Shown: one piece after another, positions 9,808-20,703 of the stretch
Layout: every line of letters starts with the position of its first letter
Position numbering within the stretch: the stretch's first letter is position 1
NCBI RefSeq assembly: GCF_017301735.1
Contig: NZ_CP071090.1
Coordinates: 8,856,001 to 8,920,000, forward strand
From: Pyxidicoccus parkwaysis
GTDB lineage: Bacteria > Myxococcota > Myxococcia > Myxococcales > Myxococcaceae
Length of the DNA stretch: 64,000 nucleotides
Direction: 5' to 3'
The notes under the pieces: model-generated
Told to the model about the DNA's origin: nothing
The model's database searches: none
The model's input: the letters and a program-made list of their open reading frames with translations, nothing else
Program-made: the position numbers and the translations under genes

Positions 9808-11367
9808 ATGAACCTGCCCAATCTCGTCCTGGCAGACTTCCTTCCGCTGCTGCCCGCCATCATCATGGTGGTGGGCGCCTCCATCCTGCTGCTGTCCGAG
9901 GTCTTCCTCTCCGCCACCTCGTCGCGCGCCTACCAGGCGGTGCTGACGGTGGTGACGGCGGTGGCGGCCGGCGCGGTGGCGGTGTCGCTGATGTTCGAGC
10001 CGCCGCAAGAGGTGATGCTCGGCTTCGGCGTGCTGGACCCGTTCTCCAGCTTCCTCACCTTCGTGGTGTGCGTGGGCCTGGCGCTGGCGGCGCTCAGCGC
10101 GGTGGGCTTCCTGCGCCGTCGCGGCGCGGAGCGTGGTGAGTTCTACGCGCTGATGCTCTTCGCGTCCGCGGGCATGAGCCTGCTGGCCATGTCCAACGAG
10201 CTCATCACCGTCTTCGTCAACGTGGAGGTGCTGTCCATCGCCACCTACGCGCTGACGGCGTACCTGCGCCGCGGCACGCGGCCGAGCGAGGCGGGCTTCA
10301 AGTACTTCATCCTCGGCGCCTTCTCCTCCGCGGTGCTGCTGTACGGCGCGGCGCTGCTGTACGGCGCCACCGGCACCACGCAGCTGACGGCCATGGTGGG
10401 CCCGCTGAGCTCGGCGCTGCGCAGCCAGCCGGCGCTGGTGTACGCGGGCGTCGTGCTGGTGGGCGCGGGCTTCGCCTTCAAGGTGGCCGCGGTGCCCTTC
10501 CACATGTGGACGCCGGACGTCTACGAGGGCGCTCCCACGCCCGTCACCGCGCTGATGAGCGCGGGCGTGAAGGCGGCGGCCTTCGCCTCCCTGGTCCGCG
10601 TGTTCATCACCGTGGGCAGGGGCGTCGACCCGCAGATGCTGCTGGCGCTGTTCTCCACCCTGGCCTTCCTCACCATGGTGGCGGGCAACCTGCTGGCCAT
10701 TCCGCAGCGCAACGTGAAGCGCATGCTGGCGTACTCGTCCATTGCCCACGCCGGATATCTCCTGGTGGGCGTGGCGGCTCTCTTCGTCACCGCGCCGGGC
10801 GAGAGCTTCCGCCTGCTGGGCCCCTCCGCGCTGTCGGGCGGCACCGCGCTGGACGTGGCCCGCTCCGAGGCGCTGCGCGGCATCCTCTACTACCTGCTGG
10901 CCTATACGTTCAGCGCGGTGGGCGCCTTCGCCATGGTGTCCGCGCTGGAGCGCCGCGAGGACGAGGAGAAGGGCACCGCTTGGGATTTGGAGCGCTTCAG
11001 CGGGCTGGCGCAGCGCCGTCCGGGCTGGGCCTTCGCCATGGCGGCCTTCATGCTGTCCCTGGGCGGCATTCCTCCCACCATCGGCTTCATGAGCAAGCTG
11101 CTCATCTTCCAGTCGGCGGTGGACGCGGGCCTCATCGGCCTGGCGATTGTGGGTGTGCTCTCCAGCGCGGCGGGCGTCTATTACTACCTGCGCGTGGTGG
11201 TCTACATGTTCATGCGGCCGGTGCCCGAGGGCGCGCACACGCTGGAGCGCAACTGGGGCACCGAGGTGGCGCTGGTGGTGTCCACCGCGGCGGTGGTGGT
11301 GCTGGGCATCCTCCCGGGCCCCATCACCTCGTGGCTGGCGCACGCCAGCACGCTGTTCGGCCAGTAG
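9808..11367 (+). CDS. nuoN: NADH-quinone oxidoreductase subunit N
   Basis: A 519-residue antiporter-like subunit with about 14 hydrophobic helices. Typical NuoN segments are VNVEVLSIATYALTAYLRR with the conserved Glu, FKVAAVPFHMWTPDVYEGAP and IPQRNVKRMLAYSSIAHAGY. A polar loop of about 30 residues is inserted after the AYSSIAHAGY helix. It is the last gene of the cluster, 18 bp after nuoM, and is followed by the convergent GNAT gene. Confidence 0.96.
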   Translation: MNLPNLVLADFLPLLPAIIMVVGASILLLSEVFLSATSSRAYQAVLTVVTAVAAGAVAVSLMFEPPQEVMLGFGVLDPFSSFLTFVVCVGLALAALSAVGFLRRRGAERGEFYALMLFASAGMSLLAMSNELITVFVNVEVLSIATYALTAYLRRGTRPSEAGFKYFILGAFSSAVLLYGAALLYGATGTTQLTAMVGPLSSALRSQPALVYAGVVLVGAGFAFKVAAVPFHMWTPDVYEGAPTPVTALMSAGVKAAAFASLVRVFITVGRGVDPQMLLALFSTLAFLTMVAGNLLAIPQRNVKRMLAYSSIAHAGYLLVGVAALFVTAPGESFRLLGPSALSGGTALDVARSEALRGILYYLLAYTFSAVGAFAMVSALERREDEEKGTAWDLERFSGLAQRRPGWAFAMAAFMLSLGGIPPTIGFMSKLLIFQSAVDAGLIGLAIVGVLSSAAGVYYYLRVVVYMFMRPVPEGAHTLERNWGTEVALVVSTAAVVVLGILPGPITSWLAHASTLFGQ

Positions 11368-11436
11368 GCTCGAGGGGGCCAGTCCCCCGCACGTCCACGC
11401 CCGCCCCGGCTTCGTGCCCGGGCGGGCGTCGTCGTT

Positions 11437-12459
11437 TCAGGGCAGTGGGCCGCGCAGCTCGAAGGTCTCGTGGCGGACTTCGGCGCCGGCCGCGCGCAGC
11501 AGCGCGTCCAGGGGCGCGTCGTCCGTCACCACCACGTTGAGGGAGTCCACCGCGTCCCCGACGCGGGCGAAGGCGTCCTCCATCAGCGCCCGCGCGTGGC
11601 CGGGAGTCGCCGCGAAGAAGGGGAAGAGGAGGCGGGCGGAGGCGCGCAGGTCCATCAGCCCAGGCGAGCCCTCCCCGCCGCGGCCTGATGCTCCCGAACC
11701 AGCGGGCGCCTCCGCGCCACTGCTCGCCACTGCGGAGCCAGGCGCCGCAGAGCCGCTGCTCGCAGCAGCCGCACCGGCATCAGGCTTCTCCAAGCCACGC
11801 TCGGGTGGTGGTACTGCGCCGCTGCCCTGCACGTTCGCGCGGCGGTCCGGCGCGTGTGCACCAGGCGCCGCCACCTCCAGTCGCAGCAGCCGGTGCGAGG
11901 CCTTCGTCGCGTAGCGCGCCAGCTTGCCCGGCATCAGTCCCCACGCGGCCGTCAGTGCCTCCGCTTCTTCCGCCGACATGGGCACCACGCGCAGCCCCGG
12001 CGGCGCGGCGGGCAGTGCCGCCACCTGGGCCCGCGTCAGCTTGAGGTTGGCCGCCTGTCGCGCGGGCCGCAGCCCCACCGAGGCGTAGAGGCGCAGCGCG
12101 GGCGTGTTGTCGCGCTTCACGTTCAGCGCCCAGCGCTGGCAGCCCCGCGCCCGCAGGCGCTCCGCCAGCCGCTCCATCATCCACCGCCCCAGCCCCTGCC
12201 TCCGCGCGGACGGCGCCACCACCAACTGCCCCACGTACCCCAGCTCGCCCAGGGGCTCCGTCGCCGCGTAGCCCGCCACTCCTTCCGGGCCCTCCGCGAT
12301 GACGGTGAGAGGCAAGGACTCAACCTCCCATACCGACGCCGGAGGTGGCGGGTCGTCCACCCCCAGCTCGGCGAACAACCTCACGAAGAGCGCGTAGTCC
12401 TCCGGCCGCGCGGGCCTCAACACCCACCGAGGCTCCTGCTGTCCCACTTCCACCGTCAT
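11437..12459 (-). CDS. GNAT-family N-acetyltransferase with low-complexity insert
   Basis: A 340-residue protein. Residues 10-155 form a GNAT fold with the acetyl-CoA pyrophosphate loop RRQGLGRWM and the C-terminal block ALRLYASVGLRP. The second half (about 165-340) looks like a degenerate GNAT-like or substrate domain. It is interrupted by about 65 residues of Ala/Gly/Ser/Pro low complexity (roughly 205-270). The substrate is unknown. The gene faces nuoN tail to tail. A hairpin with a T-rich tail lies about 60 bp upstream of its ATG. Confidence 0.85.
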   Translation of the reverse strand: MTVEVGQQEPRWVLRPARPEDYALFVRLFAELGVDDPPPPASVWEVESLPLTVIAEGPEGVAGYAATEPLGELGYVGQLVVAPSARRQGLGRWMMERLAERLRARGCQRWALNVKRDNTPALRLYASVGLRPARQAANLKLTRAQVAALPAAPPGLRVVPMSAEEAEALTAAWGLMPGKLARYATKASHRLLRLEVAAPGAHAPDRRANVQGSGAVPPPERGLEKPDAGAAAASSGSAAPGSAVASSGAEAPAGSGASGRGGEGSPGLMDLRASARLLFPFFAATPGHARALMEDAFARVGDAVDSLNVVVTDDAPLDALLRAAGAEVRHETFELRGPLP

Positions 12460-12517
12460 AGGTCACCCCTCCACGAGCACGGAAGAGCAACGGCGGGAAA
12501 CCGGAAAACTTTCTGTA

Positions 12518-12563
12518 CGTAGAAAAGAAGGCGGCCCGATACCCCAAAAGGGTACCGGGCCGC
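12518..12563 (-). terminator. hairpin with T-rich tail, candidate intrinsic terminator
   Basis: The left arm gcggcccgataccc and right arm gggtaccgggccgc (12531-12563) pair with one mismatch around an A/T-only loop. On the minus strand the stem is followed by CTTCTTTTCT. This is a classic Rho-independent shape for transcripts arriving from the NtrC-like regulator at right. It could also act as a leader attenuator for the GNAT gene that starts at 12459. Confidence 0.6.
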
Positions 12564-12893
12564 GGGTCTTCTCAAGGTGACTCACCGGAAGTGCTGAAGG
12601 GGTGGGGGGGAACCGCCTTCAGCCTCGCTTCGATGTGTCCCGCGCATTCCTTTAGCAGCCCTCGTGCCAGCGCCCCGTTGGAAGCAAAGTCCAATTTTCT
12701 CAAGGACTTAGCCCACCACCTGACTTTGCTGCCCCCACGCGATTGCATTTCAGCCCTGAAATCGGGTTGCAGATCTGAAAAGTCCAAGCAATTCCAGCCA
12801 CTTGTCTTTTTCACCGATGAACCCCGCCCATTTCGGATCTGAATCCATGAGTGCGGAAAAGTTACACCGGTATGCCGGGCCCCTACCCTGTCG
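12564..12893. other. AT-richer intergenic stretch, no confident gene
   Basis: Between the hairpin and the end of the NtrC-like gene the base composition is visibly less GC-rich than its surroundings. Open frames exist on both strands: 113 codons on minus at 12572-12913, 83 codons on plus at 12591-12842. Neither shows the strong G/C third-position bias of neighbouring genes, a ribosome-binding site or a recognisable domain, and the minus frame overlaps the NtrC-like 3' end. I treat it as non-coding or foreign remnant DNA. Confidence 0.4.
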
Positions 12894-14341
<1,448 letters not shown>

Positions 14342-14345
<4 letters not shown>

Positions 14346-16852
14346 GGGAAGGAGGGAGGCTGCGACAGCGGCAGCCGGAAGGTGAAGGTGGTACCGCGGC
14401 CGGGCGTGCTCTCCACGGCGATTTCTCCCCGGTGCTCCTCGAGGATGCGTTTGACGACGGCCAGCCCCAGTCCGGTGCCCTGGGCCTTGGTGGTGAAGAA
14501 GGGTTCGAAGACGCGGTGGAGCAGCTCCGCGGGAATGCCCGGCCCCTGGTCCGCCACGTCGATGCGCAGCTGCTCCCGGCCGGCGTGGGCCTCGCGGCGC
14601 GCACGCACCTGCACCATGCCACCCTGCGGCATGGACTGAATCGCATTGACGGCCACATTGACGAGCGCTTGACGGATGAGGCGCCGGTCCATGGGCACTG
14701 GAGGCAGCCCCGGCTCCACCTCTGACTGGATGTGAACGGGCCGGTCCACGCCCCCACCCTGCACCCGAGCGGCCTCCAGCGAGTCCTGGAGCACGCGGCC
14801 CAAATCCTCGTGCTGGAGCACCGGGTCCCTCGGGCGCGTGTAGTCGAGCAGGTCCCCGACGATGCGGTTGAGCCTGTCGCTCTCCTCGCCGAGGATGTCC
14901 AGCAGCATGGCCGCGTCGCCGCCCGGGTCCAGCAGCCGGCGCAGCGAGGCCACCGCGTTGAAGATGACGCCCAGCGGGTTGCGCACCTCGTGGGCGACAA
15001 TCGCGGACAGCTCGCCCAGCGCCGCCAGCCGCTCGCGCTTCACCATCTCCGCGCGCGTGGCGGCCAGCTCCGCGTAGCTGGCCCACAGGGACTCGTACAG
15101 GCGCGCGTTGGCGATGGAGAGCGCCAGTTGGCCGCACGTGGCCTCGGCCAGCTCAATCAGCTCCGGCCCGAAGGTGCGTGAGCGGCGCGTGTCGTCCACC
15201 ACCACCACGCCGATGAGCTCCTCGCGCGAGGTGAGCGGCAGCGCGAGCAGCGCCTTCTCTCCGAAGCGCTGGACGAGCTGCGAGTCGAAGCCGCCGCCGG
15301 AGGCCACCACGTCCTCGACGGCGATGGGCCGGCGCTCGCGGGCCACGCGCGTGGCGAGGCTGTCCCCGTGCAGCGGCAGCACCACCGTGCGGAAGAAGTC
15401 GCGGTGGGCCGTGGAGGCGGCGGCGCCGCGCAGCACCTTCGCCCCCTCGTCGTACAGCATGATGTAGCAGTTGGACACGTCCAGCAGGTGGACGAGGAAG
15501 TCCGACGCCACGTCGAGGATGCTGGACGTCTCCAGCACGCCGGACGTGGTGCGCGCCAGGTCCAACAGCAGGCGCGTCTCCGCGAGCTGCCGCGAGGACT
15601 CCGCGCGCAGCCGGCGCTGCTCCAGCAGCGTCACCAGCAGCTCCGCCAGCGTCCCCAGCAGCCGCACGTCGCGCGTGTCGAAGGAGTGCCCGGCCGCGCG
15701 CAACACCTGCAACGTGCCGCACACCTCGCCGCCGCGCGTGAGGCGCGCCACCGCGCCACAGCCGAGCCGCCCGTTGGACAGCTCCGCCAGTGCCGCGCCA
15801 TGCGCTTCCGTGGACAGGCCCCCGTCTCCGGGGACTTCCGTCAGCACGCCGGTGAGCCGCGCCGCGTGCTCGCTGTCGCGAACCAAATCCGCCAGCCCCA
15901 CGTGCGTGGCCAGCGCCAGCGCTCCGCCCTGAGGGGGCGTCAGGTGCAGCGCCGCGGAGCCCGCCTGGAGCAACTCCGAGACGCGTGCCAGGAAGTCCTC
16001 CAGCGAGGGCGGGACGGGCTGCGCGACGAAGCGCGCCACCTGCGCCACGGCCTCCACCTCCCAGCGGCTGCGCGCGCCGTCCGCCTGCACGCGCGCGTCC
16101 GTCAGCGCAGCGCCCACCACCTTCGCGAAGAGCGTCAGCACCGAGCCATGGCGCGGCGCCACCCACGCCCCCTCCACCCACAGCACCTCGCCCTGCGGGC
16201 CACCCGCGGGGATGTAGACGTGCGAGGGCGCCGCCCGGTCCACGCCGCCGAAGACGGGGCGCCCGTCGGACAGCGCCTCCAGGCCCAGGCGCACGTCCTC
16301 GGGCAGGGGCTCGCCGTCGAGGGCCACCAGCCGCTCGCCGTCCCAGCGCAAGAGCCGCACGCGGAAGCCCGCCTCGCGCAGCCCCTTCACCGCCACGCGG
16401 CGCACCGCGTCCTCGGAGTGCGCGGACACCAGCCCCGCGGACGTCTCCACCAGGCGCTCGGCGACCGTCAGCTCCGGGGGCCTGTCCTTCACCGGCAGGC
16501 AGTTGAGCAGCAGCGCGCCGCCGCCGTCCTCCAACTGCACGCGCGAGGGGTAGAGGGCCACCTCGCGGACGACGCCGTCAGAGCAGGGCACCTGATAGAT
16601 GTTCGTCCGCGGCTCCAGCGAGGTGCCGCCGGACTCCAGCAGGTGGTAGCGCTCGGACAGGCGGCTGCGCTCCTCCGGCTGGACGAAGTCCATGACGGAG
16701 CGGCCCTCCACCTGCTCGCGGGGAAGCCCCAGGAGCGCGAGGTAGGCCGCATTCACGGCGGACACGCGCCCGTCGACCACCACCACCATGGGGTTGCCGA
16801 AGGGCTCGATGAGGGCGCGCAGGTCGGCCTCGCTGTAACGCTTCGTGCTCAT
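14342..16852 (-). CDS. PAS/GAF sensor histidine kinase
   Basis: An 836-residue cytoplasmic sensor. A PAS domain spans about 10-125. Next come a divergent region and one or two GAF-type domains (about 270-430 and 450-590); the second is preceded by a coiled-coil-like helix (LLVTLLEQRRLRAESSRQL). A HisKA domain follows with the phospho-His in IVAHEVRNPLGV near residue 620. The HATPase domain shows NVAVNAIQSM, VADQGPGIP and TGLGLAVVKRIL. No membrane segments are evident. The ATG at 16852 overlaps the selB stop, and the gene ends overlapping the NtrC-like regulator, giving one translationally coupled chain. The signal is unknown. Confidence 0.93.
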
Positions 16853-18765
16853 CCGCGACGCAGCACCCGCTTCTCGCCCACCCTGAGTGTCACCTTCTCC
16901 CTGTCGAAGTACTCCGACAGCGGGATGACGAACTTGCGGCTCTGACCCACCATTTCCTTGAAGGCCTGGGTGGTAATTTCCTTCTTCTCGCGCAGGTGGG
17001 CAACCAGGCGCTCCCGCAGGCTGGCGAGCGCCCCCGCGTCGAAGCACAGCTCGTCGCTGACCCGCACCGCCACGCCCTCGGCCACCATCACCTTCAACAG
17101 CTCCTGGAGCCGCGGCGGGGCCAGCTGGAGCTTCTGCGCCAGCTCATTCAGGGTGGGAGGCGCCAGCCCCGCAGCGGACAGCTCCGCCGCCAGCTTCGTC
17201 CGGGCCGCCTCGTCCCCCAGGGACAGCGTGCGGCCCCGCCCCTTGAGGCGCACCACCTCCTTGTCCAGCTCCACCCTCCCCGCGTCCACCAGCGCCTGCG
17301 TCACGCGCTGGAAGGTGCGCGAGTCCAACTCGGCGGACAGGCGCTGGCGCAGCTCCTCGCGCGGCAGGCCCTCGCGCAGGGGCTCTCGCTCGTGGAAGGC
17401 GGCCAGCAGGGCGAGCGCTCGCCCCTGCAGTCCCTCGAAGACCTCGCCGGAGAGGTAGAGCCGCCGCTCGCGGTCCACCAGCAGCGCCCCGCCCTTCGCG
17501 CCCAGCAGCTCCAGCGAGCGCCCCAGCACCCGGGGCCCCAGCCCCGAGCGGCCGAACAGCTCCTGCTGCGTCAGCCCCCGGTAGCCGGCCTGGCGCAGCA
17601 GCCACGCCACCTGCCCCTGCGGGTCCGCCTCCAGCAGCGGCGCCACCACCTCCGAGCCCCCCTTGCGGCGCCGGGGCGGAGCAATGGACAGGATGCGTCC
17701 GCCCGCCACCGTGGCGCCCCGGCCCGGCAGCGCGCGCGAGCCCCGGAGGATGAAGCGCTGGCCCACCAGCGCGCCCACGGGCGCGTCCAGGCGCAGCTGC
17801 GCGAGCGCCGTCTCACCGGGCTCCAGCCGCTCCACGTCCAGCAGCGCCACCGTGGCCTCCACCTGCGCGGTGCCCAGGTGCAGAAGCAGCTTCCGGCGGC
17901 GCGGCAGCGGGCCCTCCGCCGCGGGCAGCAGCGACAATTCCACGTCCAGCATGCGCGTCTCGGGCAGCTCTCCCGCGCGCACCAGCACCATGCCCCGGTG
18001 CAGCGCCTCCGGCTCCACGCCCGCGACATTCACCGCCGCGCGCTGGCCCGCCTCCACCTTCGGCACCGCGTCCCCGTGCACCTGTACGCCGCGCACGCGC
18101 AGCGGGCCGGGCAGCCCGGGCAACAGCGACACCGCGTCCTCCACCGCCACCGCGCCGGACAGCAGCGTGCCCGTCACCACCGTGCCGAAGCCCTTGATTG
18201 TGAAGACGCGGTCCACCGGCAGGAAGGCGGGGCCCTCGGCCGGGCGCTTCGGCAGCGCACAGGCGGCGGCGGTGAGCGCGGACTTCAGCGCGTCCAGGCC
18301 CTCGCCCGTCCTGGACGAGCAGGGCACCACCGGCGCGCCCTCGAGGAAGGTGCCCGCGGTGAGCGCGCCCAGGTCCGCCTCCACCAGCGCGCGCCACTCC
18401 GCGCCCAGCTCGGCCAGCAGGTCCGACTTGGTGAGGGCGATGACGCCGGCCCGGACGCCCAGGAGGCGGCAGATGTCCAGGTGCTCGCGCGTCTGGGGCA
18501 TGACACCCTCGTCCGCAGCCACCACCAGCACCGCCAGGTCCACGCCGCCGGCGCCGGCGGCCATGGCCTTCACGAAGCGCTCGTGGCCGGGCACGTCCAC
18601 CACGCCGGCCACCGTGCCGTCATCCAGCGTGAGGTGCGCGAAGCCCAGCTCCAGCGTGATTCCGCGGCGCTTCTCTTCCTTGAGGCGGTCGGTGTCGATG
18701 CCGGTGAGCGCCTTCACCAGGGACGTCTTGCCGTGGTCGATGTGCCCCGCCGTCCCGACAATCAT
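16849..18765 (-). CDS. selB: selenocysteine-specific elongation factor SelB
   Basis: A 638-residue SelB. The GTPase domain starts at residue 1 (GTAGHIDHGKTSLVKALTG) with switch motif DVPGHERFVKAM and TKSDL, followed by EF-Tu-like domains. Four C-terminal winged-helix repeats (about 390-638) serve for SECIS RNA binding. It delivers Sec-tRNA to UGA codons, so the organism probably makes selenoproteins. selA, selC and selD are not in this window. It sits 20 bp downstream of a phosphoribosyltransferase gene and overlaps the histidine kinase start. Confidence 0.95.
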   Translation of the reverse strand: MIVGTAGHIDHGKTSLVKALTGIDTDRLKEEKRRGITLELGFAHLTLDDGTVAGVVDVPGHERFVKAMAAGAGGVDLAVLVVAADEGVMPQTREHLDICRLLGVRAGVIALTKSDLLAELGAEWRALVEADLGALTAGTFLEGAPVVPCSSRTGEGLDALKSALTAAACALPKRPAEGPAFLPVDRVFTIKGFGTVVTGTLLSGAVAVEDAVSLLPGLPGPLRVRGVQVHGDAVPKVEAGQRAAVNVAGVEPEALHRGMVLVRAGELPETRMLDVELSLLPAAEGPLPRRRKLLLHLGTAQVEATVALLDVERLEPGETALAQLRLDAPVGALVGQRFILRGSRALPGRGATVAGGRILSIAPPRRRKGGSEVVAPLLEADPQGQVAWLLRQAGYRGLTQQELFGRSGLGPRVLGRSLELLGAKGGALLVDRERRLYLSGEVFEGLQGRALALLAAFHEREPLREGLPREELRQRLSAELDSRTFQRVTQALVDAGRVELDKEVVRLKGRGRTLSLGDEAARTKLAAELSAAGLAPPTLNELAQKLQLAPPRLQELLKVMVAEGVAVRVSDELCFDAGALASLRERLVAHLREKKEITTQAFKEMVGQSRKFVIPLSEYFDREKVTLRVGEKRVLRRG

Positions 18766-18784
18766 CGCCCCACCGCGCCGGGGC

Positions 18785-19513
18785 TCATGCCCCCGCCTTG
18801 TCCGGGTCCTCGTCGAAGCGCGCGTCGCCCGTGGCGGGCTCGTAGTCCCACGGGAAGACCACCAGCGACGCGGTGGCCAGCGCGGCGTAGTCCGGTGCGA
18901 AGCCCTCCGGCCGCGCCACCAGGCATGCCGTCTCCACCTGCTTGGCGCCCACCTCGCGCGCCAGCGCCGTCGCCAATTCCAGCGTGTCACCGCTGGAGGC
19001 CACGTCGTCCACAATCAGCACGCGGCGGCCCTTCAGCTCCCGCGGCATCTCGCCGGACGGCTTCGGAGCGCCACGCGTGCGCGCGCCCTCGCCCCGGTCA
19101 CGGCTGCGGCGGCTGATGCGCACGGGGAAGAACTCGCAGCCGAGCGCCGACGACAGCGCCCCGCCCACGAATACGCCGCCGTGCGCCACGCCCACCACCG
19201 CCTGCGGTGAGAAGGACTCGCGGATGGCGCCAGCCAAATCCTGCACGGCGCGGTCGAACTCCGCCCAGGTCAGCTCGCGCACAGCCGCGGACTTCTTGCG
19301 CGACTGGTCCTTGCCCGTGGGCTGGCGGGGTGCCTCCACCTGCGGCGCCAACACCATGTCCGCGGGAATGGAGACGAGCTTCTCCGCCTGCCGCCGGTCC
19401 GCCTTCGACGCGGGAGCTGGCTTCTTGGAGGAGGACTTCTTCGGAGAGGACTTCGCGGTGGGCTTGCGCTTGCCCTGGGCCCTGGGCCCGGGCGTTGCCC
19501 GCTTCGTGGCCAC
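18785..19513 (-). CDS. phosphoribosyltransferase-family protein
   Basis: A 242-residue protein with a basic Lys/Ser/Pro-rich N-terminus (about 1-45) and a type I phosphoribosyltransferase domain. The PRPP-binding loop VLIVDDVASSGDTLE and the upstream VGVAHGGVFVGGAL motif are clear. The composition suggests a xanthine/hypoxanthine-type or regulatory PRTase; the substrate is not determinable. The charged tail may bind nucleic acid (inference). It is the first gene of the minus-strand run into selB. Confidence 0.85.
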   Translation of the reverse strand: MATKRATPGPRAQGKRKPTAKSSPKKSSSKKPAPASKADRRQAEKLVSIPADMVLAPQVEAPRQPTGKDQSRKKSAAVRELTWAEFDRAVQDLAGAIRESFSPQAVVGVAHGGVFVGGALSSALGCEFFPVRISRRSRDRGEGARTRGAPKPSGEMPRELKGRRVLIVDDVASSGDTLELATALAREVGAKQVETACLVARPEGFAPDYAALATASLVVFPWDYEPATGDARFDEDPDKAGA

Positions 19514-19636
19514 GCGGTGACTCCAGATGGGGTGCGGGCCCCGTCATACCCCGAGGCACGCGCCCTGGCCACATCCGGCAGCACTCACCCGCCTCTTCAT
19601 CCCCGACACGAAGAGAAGAGGCGGGTGGACCCGCAC

Positions 19637-20668
19637 TCAGGCGGAGAGCTTCTCTTCGACCATGCGGTCGGCGACCTGCTCGGGGCGCAGCCCGGAGTCC
19701 TTCGCGCGCGTCAACACCGTGTCGATGGTGTCGAAGATGTGCGAGGCGCGGGCGTAGGCCTTGTCCCGGTCGTACCCCGCCCACTCCTGGGCCACGTTGA
19801 TGAGGCCGCCGGCATTGGCCGCATAGTCCGGCACGTAGAGGATGCCGCGCCTGGCCAACTGCTCGCCATGACGCGTCGTGAGGAGCTGATTGTTGGCCGC
19901 GCCACACACCGCCTTCACGCGCAGCATCGGCAGCGTGGTGTCGTTGATGGCCCCGCCCAGCGCGCAGGGGGCGTAGACGTCCGCCTCCATGCGGTGCAGC
20001 TCGTCCGCCGTCACCGCCGTGGCGCCGTAGTGCTTCACGGCGTGCTCCACGCTCGCGGCGTTGATGTCGCTCACCCACACCTTGGCGCCGCGCTCGTGCA
20101 GTTCCTTCACGAGGTACATGCCCACGTGGCCCACGCCCAGCACGGTGACGCGCAGGCCCTTGAGGTCCGGGCGGCCGAAGACGTGCTTCGCCGTGGCCTC
20201 CATGGCGCGCGCCACGCCGTATGCCGTCACCGGCGACGGGTCACCGCTGCGCTCCTTCAGGCCCACGACGTACTTCGTGTGCTTCCGGACGTACTCCATG
20301 TCGTCCGGGCTGGTGCCGCTGTCCTCGGTGGTGATGTAGCGGCCACCGAGCGACTCCACCGCGCGGCCAAAGGACTCGAAGAGCTTCGCCCGGTCGAAGT
20401 TGCCGCGGGGCAGCATGATGACCGCCTTGCCGCCACCGTGCGGCAGGCCGGCGAGCGCCGCCTTGTACGTCATGCCGCGCGCGAGCCGGAGCGCGTCCGC
20501 GACGGCCTCCTCCTCGCTGGTGTACGTCGACAGCGCGCGCGTGCCGCCCAGGCCAGGCCCCAGCCGCGTGTTGTGCATGCCGACGATGGCCCGCAGGCCC
20601 GTCTTGGAATCGCTGAGAAGATGGACGGCCTCGTAGCCGCCCTCGAGCAGTTGCGTGAAGTAGCTCAT
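19637..20668 (-). CDS. Leu/Phe/Val-type amino acid dehydrogenase
   Basis: A 343-residue member of the Glu/Leu/Phe/Val dehydrogenase family. The N-terminal substrate domain has the catalytic Lys81 in LPHGGGKAVI and Lys69 in MTYKAAL. The C-terminal Rossmann domain has GVGHVG near residue 178. It reversibly deaminates branched-chain or aromatic amino acids with NAD+. The length suits leucine dehydrogenase, but the acyl substrate cannot be fixed from sequence alone. In myxobacteria, branched-chain amino acid breakdown feeds iso-fatty acid synthesis (known biology; a link to this gene is inference). Confidence 0.88.
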   Translation of the reverse strand: MSYFTQLLEGGYEAVHLLSDSKTGLRAIVGMHNTRLGPGLGGTRALSTYTSEEEAVADALRLARGMTYKAALAGLPHGGGKAVIMLPRGNFDRAKLFESFGRAVESLGGRYITTEDSGTSPDDMEYVRKHTKYVVGLKERSGDPSPVTAYGVARAMEATAKHVFGRPDLKGLRVTVLGVGHVGMYLVKELHERGAKVWVSDINAASVEHAVKHYGATAVTADELHRMEADVYAPCALGGAINDTTLPMLRVKAVCGAANNQLLTTRHGEQLARRGILYVPDYAANAGGLINVAQEWAGYDRDKAYARASHIFDTIDTVLTRAKDSGLRPEQVADRMVEEKLSA

Positions 20669-20703
20669 GGCGCGGCGGCAAGTACCGTCGAGGACCGCTC
20701 AAG

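Noticed and set aside
8041..11343. An 1100-codon minus-strand frame opposite nuoM-nuoN
   Set aside because: His/Arg/Gln-rich nonsense composition, fully explained as the shadow of two clear complex I genes.
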